11,539 bases of DNA from SVTX01 sp964629615 (lineage in GTDB: Bacteria > Bacillota > Clostridia > Oscillospirales > CAG-272), in NCBI GenBank assembly GCA_964629615.1, contig CAZVUD010000043.1, positions 1-11,539 on the forward strand, in the 5' to 3' direction. The position numbers and the translations under genes were made by a program. The notes beneath the pieces were generated by a model. That model was not told the DNA's origin, made no database searches, and saw nothing but the letters and a program-made list of their open reading frames with translations. Below, piece by piece: positions 5,475 through 11,539 of the stretch (positions are counted from its first letter, which is position 1; every line of letters starts with the position of its first letter).

Positions 5475-8400
5475 TCAAAAGTGCTCGCCCTGATATATCT
5501 GCACCCGTTCAGCGTCAGCCCAAAGCTCGCACTGTTGCATAACGACCGCAACGGCATCATCACGGTCTTCGGGCGGATAATTATATTTCTTTAACAGCTT
5601 TTTGATCATCATACGCATTCTTGCACGCGCCTGTTCTTTTTTCTGCCAGTCAATGGTCTGATTCTTACGCAAGGTTTCGGTCAATTCCTTTGTCATTGCG
5701 ATAAGCTGTTCGTTTTCATAGAGATCCTTAATAGCTTCGGGCTTTGTAAGTGCATCGTAAAATGCCATTTCTTCATCAGAAAGTCCAAGCACTGCACCCG
5801 TTTTCTTAGCACATGCGATCTCCCTGGCGATCTTAAGGAGCTCCTCAATTACTTGCTCATTGGTCAGCATACCGTTCAGGTATCTGTTCATGGTTTTCTG
5901 GATGATCTCGCTGAATTTGCCTGACTTTACAATATTTGTACGCTTGAATAATACGATCTGCTCAGCGATCAGCTTCTTTAAAAGCTCGACAGCCAAATTC
6001 TTTTCCTTCATTCTCGCAACATCGGAAAGGAACTTTTGGTCAAACAGCGAAAACTCCTCTTTCACATTGGAGAAAAGATTGATGACACCGTCGCTCTTGA
6101 TGCTTTGCTTCAGAAGCTCATTGATCCTTGCATTCATTTCGGGCAAGGATATTTTCTTGCCACCGCCACCTTGATCCGCAAGCTTCATAAGAAGCACACG
6201 TACCGCTTCCATAAAAGCAGCTTCCATACGCAAGCTCTCATCTGCCATAGATGAACAGAGTGACAAAGCCTGATGCAATGCCAGCGCTTCCCTAAGATAG
6301 TTGTTCTTGTCTTCTTCCTTGTCGGGAGCAACAAAGAAGTACACTCCTCCGCTTATCATCTTGGCTCTTTCAATGTCACTGCCGTATGAAAAGGCACTGT
6401 AATCAAATCCATATAAAAGGTCACGGCATATTCTGAGCTTTTCAAGAAGCTTAGGATATGCAACAGCGGCAATATCCATATCGCCGTATTTGTCCTTGTC
6501 TCGCTTTGTATAGTCGTTCATTGCCTGCTTCAGTGCCGATGCAATGCCGACATAGTCAACGACCAGACCGCCTTCCTTATCGCCGAACACGCGGTTTACA
6601 CGGGCGATTGCCTGCATCAGGTTATAGCCGTTCATGGGCTTGTACACATACATGGTCGCAAGTGACGGCACGTCGAAGCCCGTAAGCCACATATCAACAA
6701 CGATCGCGATCTTAAGCGGGCTGTCGTTGTCCTTGAATTTCTTTGCAAGCTCGTCCCTATGGTGCTTGTTGCCGATAATGTCATGCCATTCTTCGGGATC
6801 TTTATTGCCCGAAGTCATAACAACGGCAACCTTCTCTCCCCAAGTAGGACGAAGCTCCAATATCTTTTTGTATATCTGCATGGCGACAGGACGGGAGCAA
6901 GCCGCTATCATCGCCTTACCCGTAAGCAGATGTTGACGGTAATTTTCATAATGGTCAAGAATATCCGCAACAAGAGAATTTACCGTATTCTCATTTCCAA
7001 GCACAGCCTCTATCTGACTGAGCTCTCGCCTGCTCTTTTCAATGACATCGTGATCTGCTTGCATTGCCATAAGGTCGTATTCTCTATCTATCAGATCTAT
7101 CGTATCCTTATCAAGCTTGAGCTTTACAGCGCGGCTCTCATAGTAAACAGGGCGGGTTGCGCCATCCTCGACAGCCTGTGTCATATCGTAAATATCGATA
7201 TAGTCACCAAACACCTCACGTGTACTGCGGTCTTTGAGTGAGATAGGAGTTCCCGTAAACCCGATGTATGTAGCATCAGGTAGGCTGTCACGGATGATCC
7301 TTGCCGTTCCGACCTTGATCTTGCCCGTTTCTGTATCAACACGTTCGGAAAGACCGTACTGCCCACGGTGAGCCTCATCCGCCATAACAATGATATTTCT
7401 GCGCTTTGAGAGAGGCTCGTCCGATTCCTCAAATTTCTGCATTGTCGTGAAGAAAATACCGTTTGCTTTTCTGCCTGCAAGCAGTTCTTTCAAATGTGCG
7501 CGACTTTCAGCCTGAATAGGCGTTTGACGGAGAAAATCACTGCATTTTAAAAATTGCCCGAACAGCTGATCGACAAGGTCGTTTCTGTCAGTGATAACAA
7601 CGATCGTTGGGCTGTCAAGCGTCTCCTGCAAAAGGTGAGCATAGAACACCATGGAGAGTGATTTTCCGCTTCCCTGCGTGTGCCAGAACACACCGCCTTT
7701 TCCGTCGGTCACAGTTGCCTTTTCGGTTGATGCCACGGCTTTCCTTACGGCAAAATATTGATGATAGCCTGCAAGTATTTTGTGCTTTTTGATTCCTTCA
7801 TTTGAAAAACAGATAAAGTTCCTTATGATGTCAAGGAGGCGTGCTTTTTGGAACATTCCCTCAAAAAATATGTCAAACTGCGCAAGCTGCGTGTTCTCAT
7901 AACTGCCGTTTACGGTTTTCCATTCCATAAAGCGATCCTCGCCCGATGTGATGGTTCCTGCTTTGGACACGAGCTGATCGCTCATGACACATATGCAGTT
8001 GTAAATGAACATTGAAGGGATCTCCTTCATGTAATTGCGTATCTGATTGTAGGCTTCGGACGCATCGGCTTCCTCACGTGACGGAGATTTCAGCTCCACA
8101 AGCACCACGGGCAGACCGTTAAGAAACAACAGTATGTCGGGGCGTTTGTTGCTGTTTTCAATGAATGTCCACTGATTGGCAACAATAAAGGAGTTGTTTT
8201 CGGGCTGGTCAAAATCGGCAAGCTTAACTCTTGCAGACAGCTCCTCCCCCTTTTCAAAATAGCGCACTTCGATGCCGTTTTGCAGGTAGTCTGTAAACAC
8301 GGCATTTTTTTGCGTCAGCTCGCCATTTTCAAAATTAGTCAGTTTATACAAAGCTTCACAAATAGCATCATACGGCAATGTCGGATTAAGCCTTTGGATC

Positions 8401-8534
8401 GCTTCATCCAATACGTCAAGATATAGCGGACATGTAAAATCCCTCTCCACATCGGGGCCGTACTTGTAGTCATAACCCATATTCCCGAATAATTCAAGTA
8501 ATGAGTTTTCATAGTTAGATTCTGTGAATAACAT
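5475..8534 (-). CDS. hsdR: Type I restriction endonuclease, R subunit
   Basis: This encodes 1019 residues, normal for HsdR. It is the ATP-driven DNA translocase and nuclease that, with HsdM and HsdS, cuts unmethylated DNA far from the recognition site. The N-terminal PD-(D/E)xK nuclease is visible as RPDILLF (D133) and VELKSP (E147, K149). The superfamily 2 motor follows: Walker A HTQGSGKS (285-292, K291), TDRNDLVDQ (315-323), DEAH (386-389), FTGTP (426-430), WLTGFDVPSL (616-625) and the arginine-finger motif QAIARVNR (641-648). The C-terminal third is helical, as expected for contact with the methyltransferase. All motifs are intact. The ATG at 8534 has AAGGAG upstream, overlapping the hsdS stop region; the gap to hsdS is 12 bp. 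It is the last gene of the hsdM-hsdS-hsdR operon. Confidence 0.96.
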   Translation of the reverse strand: MLFTESNYENSLLELFGNMGYDYKYGPDVERDFTCPLYLDVLDEAIQRLNPTLPYDAICEALYKLTNFENGELTQKNAVFTDYLQNGIEVRYFEKGEELSARVKLADFDQPENNSFIVANQWTFIENSNKRPDILLFLNGLPVVLVELKSPSREEADASEAYNQIRNYMKEIPSMFIYNCICVMSDQLVSKAGTITSGEDRFMEWKTVNGSYENTQLAQFDIFFEGMFQKARLLDIIRNFICFSNEGIKKHKILAGYHQYFAVRKAVASTEKATVTDGKGGVFWHTQGSGKSLSMVFYAHLLQETLDSPTIVVITDRNDLVDQLFGQFLKCSDFLRQTPIQAESRAHLKELLAGRKANGIFFTTMQKFEESDEPLSKRRNIIVMADEAHRGQYGLSERVDTETGKIKVGTARIIRDSLPDATYIGFTGTPISLKDRSTREVFGDYIDIYDMTQAVEDGATRPVYYESRAVKLKLDKDTIDLIDREYDLMAMQADHDVIEKSRRELSQIEAVLGNENTVNSLVADILDHYENYRQHLLTGKAMIAACSRPVAMQIYKKILELRPTWGEKVAVVMTSGNKDPEEWHDIIGNKHHRDELAKKFKDNDSPLKIAIVVDMWLTGFDVPSLATMYVYKPMNGYNLMQAIARVNRVFGDKEGGLVVDYVGIASALKQAMNDYTKRDKDKYGDMDIAAVAYPKLLEKLRICRDLLYGFDYSAFSYGSDIERAKMISGGVYFFVAPDKEEDKNNYLREALALHQALSLCSSMADESLRMEAAFMEAVRVLLMKLADQGGGGKKISLPEMNARINELLKQSIKSDGVINLFSNVKEEFSLFDQKFLSDVARMKEKNLAVELLKKLIAEQIVLFKRTNIVKSGKFSEIIQKTMNRYLNGMLTNEQVIEELLKIAREIACAKKTGAVLGLSDEEMAFYDALTKPEAIKDLYENEQLIAMTKELTETLRKNQTIDWQKKEQARARMRMMIKKLLKKYNYPPEDRDDAVAVVMQQCELWADAERVQIYQGEHF

Positions 8535-8546
8535 GATGAATTCTCC

Positions 8547-9689
8547 TTAAATGTCAATATCAGAAGCATCCAGCTCACCTGACATAAGCTTTGGCAAAAG
8601 GGTATCCCTGAGCTGTGCAAGCCGTATTCCCTCATCAATATTTGCCTGATGCTTTTCCATGAGTGCGCCCGCCACCCCTTCAAACCTGCTTAATGTATTA
8701 TTGTCAGGAAGAATGACTGCAACCCTTCTCATATCGCCCTGAGCTATAAGCGGTTGCGTTGACCCCCTGTTCATTGAAGAATAATCTATTCTTTTCAAAA
8801 GCTGACATACATACTCATAATACTTCGTCGTAATTACAAGCGTATTATCAGAAGCCCAGCATGGAGAGTCATATCTTTGAATTACTCCGTGTGTTCCGAC
8901 GCGGCCAATGACAAGTATCTTTCCCGACTGGTTGGCTTTATTTGTAAATCCCACCACAGATGCTGCACCCACGATCGGAATTTGAGCTTCATCGGTTTTT
9001 TTTGCATATCTAACGGGAGGTCTCCTGCCGCTGTTTATCTCAGCTATATCAGACAGTGTTACCAATGAGCGCGCATCAGACAAAGCACCGTCTGAATTGA
9101 TGCGATCCTCAAACCAAGCCTGATATAATGTTGATACTTGCCGCTCTAAATTATTGTTTATTTTAATATTCAGTTCTATCTTTTCATCTATCGAATATAA
9201 AATCGAAACGATCCTTTCTTGAACATGAATATCAGGCACCTTGATCGGCATCCTTTTTATGATCCACCCCGAAAGTCCTCCTCTTGTGCTCGTCCCGTCA
9301 GAAAGCAATCGGAATTCCTCGTATCGCCCGGCTAAATTATAGTAAAGATATAACGGCAAAATAATATTTTCGTTTGCTTTGCACGCTATTACGGATTGAC
9401 TGATATACGTATCCACCTCAAGAAAGCTTGCTTGACCGCGAGTATGTCCTTGACCTGCAGCTGCAATAACAGTGCAACCCTTTACAGCTAACTTTACAGA
9501 AGAATTATTTACGCCCTTTTCGGTTATTCTTCTTTTTGTATCGCAAATAAAGCTCTGAGATGTTTCTCCCGATGACATCCATCTGACGCTCCCATTCCAA
9601 TAATCGCTATGCTTTGTAGACGGTGTTCCGCCACTGTATATCCTCTCGCAAACATCGCTCAGACGATATTCTTTAAACTCACATTTCAT
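8547..9689 (-). CDS. hsdS: Type I restriction-modification specificity subunit S
   Basis: This encodes 380 residues, in the usual size range. HsdS recognises the split DNA target and holds two HsdM subunits. Two target recognition domains are visible in tandem: residues about 5-150 (with YSGGTPST at 18-25 and VPDIHVQ ending the first) and about 205-330 (with INSGRRPPV at 218-226). Each is followed by a helical spacer, at about 155-197 (QERIVSILYSIDEKIE) and 335-375, the latter ending in the typical LRDTLLPKLMSGEL. Both halves are complete, so a bipartite asymmetric target is expected; its sequence cannot be read from this protein. The start ATG at 9689 overlaps the end of hsdM by 11 bp, so translation is coupled. 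No second hsdS fragment, inverted repeat or recombinase is visible nearby, so specificity switching is not indicated. Confidence 0.95.
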   Translation of the reverse strand: MKCEFKEYRLSDVCERIYSGGTPSTKHSDYWNGSVRWMSSGETSQSFICDTKRRITEKGVNNSSVKLAVKGCTVIAAAGQGHTRGQASFLEVDTYISQSVIACKANENIILPLYLYYNLAGRYEEFRLLSDGTSTRGGLSGWIIKRMPIKVPDIHVQERIVSILYSIDEKIELNIKINNNLERQVSTLYQAWFEDRINSDGALSDARSLVTLSDIAEINSGRRPPVRYAKKTDEAQIPIVGAASVVGFTNKANQSGKILVIGRVGTHGVIQRYDSPCWASDNTLVITTKYYEYVCQLLKRIDYSSMNRGSTQPLIAQGDMRRVAVILPDNNTLSRFEGVAGALMEKHQANIDEGIRLAQLRDTLLPKLMSGELDASDIDI

Positions 9690-11187
9690 ACCCTATCGCC
9701 CCCAGATTTTTACATATCTCATCTTCGATCTCGTGCGACCGTCTGAACATTACAGCAAGCTCGGACGTAAGGCGAGTCATTTTTTCTTCAAACGGTTCGC
9801 CATCATCCTCCTGCTTTTCAATGCCGACATAGCGACCCGGCGTTAAGATATAGTCCTGCTTTGCGATGTCTTCTGTCGTGCAAACAGCACAGAAGCCCTT
9901 TTTATCCGCAAGCGTTTCGTTTTGGAATGACTTAAAGGTATCGGCAAGAAGCTTGATATCCTCATCTGAGAGATCCCTGTGAATACGGTCGACCATGTGA
10001 CCCATTTTTCTTGCATCGATAAATAATGTCTTGCCTGCTTGCTTTTTACCCTTCGTGATAAACCAAAGCGTAACGGGAATGGTAACGCTGTAAAAAAGCT
10101 GTGTGGGCAGAGCCACGATCCCTTCGATCAGATCATCTTCAATGATACGCCGCCTTATCTCGCCCTCACCCGACGATTGAGAAGACAAAGCGCCGTTTGC
10201 CAGCACAAGACCTATCTTGCCTTTTGGGGCTAAATGGTGGATCATGTGCTGGATCCACGCAAAGTTTGCATTGCACTCAGGCGGTGTGCCATATTTCCAA
10301 CGGACATCGTCCTGGAGCTGATCGATCTTAAGACCCTTCCAATTGAAAGGAGGATTTGCCATGATGAAATCTGCTTTCAAGGTCGGATGCAGGTCGTTTG
10401 TGAACGTGTCGGCATGATACGGTCCGAAGTCAGCATCGATACCGCGAATTGCAAGGTTCATCTTTGCCATTTTCCACGTGTCGGATGTAGCCTCCTGCCC
10501 GTATACCGAGATGTTGAGCCTGCTTCCGCTGTGTGCCTGAATGAATTTTACCGATTGCACGAACATACCGCCCGATCCGCAACAAGGGTCATACACACGG
10601 CAGTTTTCAAAGGGCTTTAAGATTTCGACAAGCACCTTTACAATGCTTGACGGCGTATAGAATTCTCCGCCGTCCTTGCCCTCCTTTGCGGCAAACTGCG
10701 CGATGCAATATTCGTAGGTCCTGCCGAGCAGATCGGAGCTTTTGTCAATGTCGTCCATATGAATGCTGTTCGTAAAAATATCCACGACATCGCCGAGGAC
10801 CTTTTTATCCAGATCAGGATCATCAAAATTGCTTGGGAGTACGTTTTTCAGCGATCTGTTCTCCGCTTCGATCGCTCTCATTGCCGCATTTATAACATTA
10901 CCGATCTCGGGCTTATGAGCGGAGGATGCGATGGTCTCCCACCTTGCCTCGGGCGGAACAAAGAAAATCCCGTCTGCCTCGTATGCATCGCGGTCATCCT
11001 CAAAGCCGTCCCCCTCGGCGACAAGCTCCCTGTACTTCTTCTCAAATGCACTTGAAATGTACCGCAAAAAGATAAGTCCAACTATGACCTGTCTGTATTC
11101 CGCCGCAGGAATATGTCCCCAAAGTACACACGCGGCATTCCATATTTGTTTTTCAAAGCCGATATTGGCATTATTTTTATCTGCCAT
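9679..11187 (-). CDS. hsdM: Type I DNA methyltransferase, M subunit (N6-adenine)
   Basis: This encodes 502 residues, typical for HsdM. It methylates adenine within the site chosen by HsdS, using S-adenosylmethionine, which protects host DNA. The N-terminal helical domain (FEKQIWNAACVLWGHI and FLRYIS, residues 11-45) is followed by GGEFYTP (173-179), the cofactor-binding motif DPCCGSGGM (200-208) and the catalytic motif NPPFNW (278-283). A helical C-terminal tail (about 460-500) fits the HsdS contact region. The ATG at 11187 is preceded by a G-rich ribosome binding site (AAAGGGGG) at about ten bases. It is the first gene of the operon; the promoter lies 71-99 bp upstream with an operator-like palindrome over the start point. 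All motifs are intact. Confidence 0.96.
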   Translation of the reverse strand: MADKNNANIGFEKQIWNAACVLWGHIPAAEYRQVIVGLIFLRYISSAFEKKYRELVAEGDGFEDDRDAYEADGIFFVPPEARWETIASSAHKPEIGNVINAAMRAIEAENRSLKNVLPSNFDDPDLDKKVLGDVVDIFTNSIHMDDIDKSSDLLGRTYEYCIAQFAAKEGKDGGEFYTPSSIVKVLVEILKPFENCRVYDPCCGSGGMFVQSVKFIQAHSGSRLNISVYGQEATSDTWKMAKMNLAIRGIDADFGPYHADTFTNDLHPTLKADFIMANPPFNWKGLKIDQLQDDVRWKYGTPPECNANFAWIQHMIHHLAPKGKIGLVLANGALSSQSSGEGEIRRRIIEDDLIEGIVALPTQLFYSVTIPVTLWFITKGKKQAGKTLFIDARKMGHMVDRIHRDLSDEDIKLLADTFKSFQNETLADKKGFCAVCTTEDIAKQDYILTPGRYVGIEKQEDDGEPFEEKMTRLTSELAVMFRRSHEIEDEICKNLGAIGYEM

Positions 11188-11233
11188 TTTGCTTGATCCC
11201 CCTTTGCCGTTTACATTCGGAGTGAATTTAATT

Positions 11234-11247
11234 TAAACGAACGTTTA
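11234..11247. promoter_or_regulatory. Operator-like palindrome at the hsd start point
   Basis: TAAACG-AA-CGTTTA is a perfect 6+6 inverted repeat starting a few bases after the predicted transcription start of hsdM. A near copy (AAACAAACGTTT, 11 of 12 bases identical to AAACGAACGTTT) lies upstream of the -35 at 11307-11318. Position and symmetry suggest a dimeric repressor site. No regulator gene is present in the window. Confidence 0.5.
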
Positions 11248-11257
11248 TCTGGATACC

Positions 11258-11286
11258 ATTATACCACCATTATCGACAAATTTCAA
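11258..11286 (-). promoter_or_regulatory. Promoter of the hsdMSR operon
   Basis: On the minus strand TTGAAA (11286-11281), a 17-bp spacer and TGG-TATAAT (-10 at 11263-11258) give a strong promoter with an extended -10. The start near 11251 leaves a leader of about 63 nt before the hsdM ATG at 11187. Confidence 0.85.
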
Positions 11287-11306
11287 GTATTTTGGTGAAA
11301 TTCATT

Positions 11307-11319
11307 AAACAAACGTTTG
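11307..11319. promoter_or_regulatory. Second operator-like site upstream of the hsd promoter
   Basis: AAACAAACGTTTG contains the 10-bp perfect palindrome CAAACGTTTG (11310-11319) and repeats the site at 11235-11246 with one difference, 72 bp away (about seven helical turns). The pair brackets the hsd promoter, an arrangement compatible with looping or cooperative binding. Confidence 0.4.
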
Positions 11320-11450
11320 CTTTTGTATATTTTCTGTTTAATTTGCTTATATCAGATATCAAGAAGCATGCAAAAGCCATTGTTTGATATTGGCTTTACA
11401 CTATTCAGATCCCCCTTTATCATTAAAAGGGATAAAGAAATATAAAAAGG
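11320..11450. other. A+T-rich spacer with small inverted repeats
   Basis: There is no coding potential here. AAAGCCA/TGGCTTT (11373-11379 with 11391-11397) forms a 7-bp stem with an 11-nt loop. CTTTATC/GATAAAG (11415-11421 with 11431-11437) forms another 14 bp before the right-edge -35. The first is too weak to call a terminator with confidence. Confidence 0.3.
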
Positions 11451-11479
11451 TTGAAAATCAAAAAGATGTATGGTATAAT
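11451..11479 (+). promoter_or_regulatory. Very strong promoter firing off the right edge
   Basis: TTGAAA (11451-11456), a 17-bp spacer and TGG-TATAAT (-10 at 11474-11479) give a promoter with an extended -10 and the same core elements as the hsd promoter. Transcription should start near 11486. Confidence 0.8.
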
Positions 11480-11485
11480 AGACAC

Positions 11486-11539
11486 AGGAAGTCTCGCCGC
11501 GCGATCCTTGGGCTTACGCCCTGCACGTGCTTTGCACGC
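11486..11539 (+). ncRNA. 5' end of a G+C-rich, hairpin-forming transcript (partial, runs off the window)
   Basis: Directly after the strong promoter the sequence turns G+C-rich and can form GGGC-TTAC-GCCC (11510-11521) and CGTGC-TTT-GCACG (11526-11538). There is no ribosome binding site or start codon. This suggests the start of a stable RNA or a structured leader of a gene beyond the edge. I do not recognise a family, and only about 54 nt are visible. Confidence 0.35.

Noticed and set aside
7181..7480. 99-residue open frame within hsdR in another frame
   Set aside because: HsdR motifs are continuous through this stretch; the alternative frame is arginine/serine-rich shadow sequence.
8339..8683. 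114-residue open frame spanning the hsdS-hsdR junction
   Set aside because: Both hsdS and hsdR read cleanly to their own stop and start in the correct frames; this frame is a shadow.
8547..9689. Possible phase-variable specificity (shufflon) at hsdS
   Set aside because: Only one full hsdS is present, without truncated copies, recombinase gene or inverted repeats in the window.
1..11539. CRISPR array, tRNA, rRNA, transposase or integrase
   Set aside because: No regularly spaced repeats, no cloverleaf or rRNA-like sequence, and no transposase or integrase motifs were seen on either strand.

Overview
The window looks like chromosome, or an integrated element, of a low-to-moderate G+C Gram-positive bacterium, most likely a gut Clostridia (Ruminococcus-like). 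The grounds are purine-rich ribosome binding sites of the AGGAGG type, near-consensus sigma-A promoters (many with a TGn extended -10), A+T-rich intergenic DNA, and a secreted-protein / membrane-anchored-protein pair of a style I associate with Clostridia. The genus is inference.

Layout from left to right. (1) Positions 1-296 have no convincing gene. They can fold into a long helical structure (52-76 with 148-172) followed by a hairpin terminator, so I read them as a probable structured non-coding RNA on the + strand. (2) Positions 380-1412 (minus) hold two tandem genes for short, paralogous proteins with one N-terminal membrane segment, driven by a full-consensus promoter. A divergent gene at 1889-2419 (+) encodes a secreted protein with a signal peptide; its own promoter shows that the coding start lies well inside the longest open frame. 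A strong hairpin follows at 2526-2574. (3) Positions 2643-3120 (minus) are a broken gene: an early in-frame TGA plus a frameshift separate two protein-like open stretches. (4) Positions 3212-5356 (minus) carry three genes: a macro-domain (ADP-ribose-binding) protein with a helix-turn-helix-like C-terminal part, a translationally coupled 125-residue protein of unknown family, and a von Willebrand A (VWA) protein with an intact metal site. The VWA gene has its own promoter inside the loop of a perfect 15-bp inverted repeat, one arm of which contains its ribosome binding site. (5) Positions 5475-11187 (minus) are a complete type I restriction-modification operon, hsdM-hsdS-hsdR, with all key motifs intact and a near-consensus promoter. 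A palindromic operator-like site lies at its start point and a near copy about 72 bp upstream. (6) At the right edge a TTGAAA-N17-TATAAT promoter fires rightward into G+C-rich, hairpin-forming sequence that runs off the window.

How the parts work together. HsdM and HsdS form the methyltransferase that marks the host genome; adding HsdR makes the nuclease that cuts unmodified DNA. The macro / unknown / VWA group sits directly downstream in the same direction but has its own promoters, so it is a neighbour rather than part of the hsd operon. Its role is unknown; an ADP-ribose-linked stress or defence function is only an inference. The two anchored proteins and the secreted protein probably act together at the cell surface. 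The items most worth following up are the macro/unknown/VWA group, the insulated VWA leader, and the two RNA candidates at the edges.
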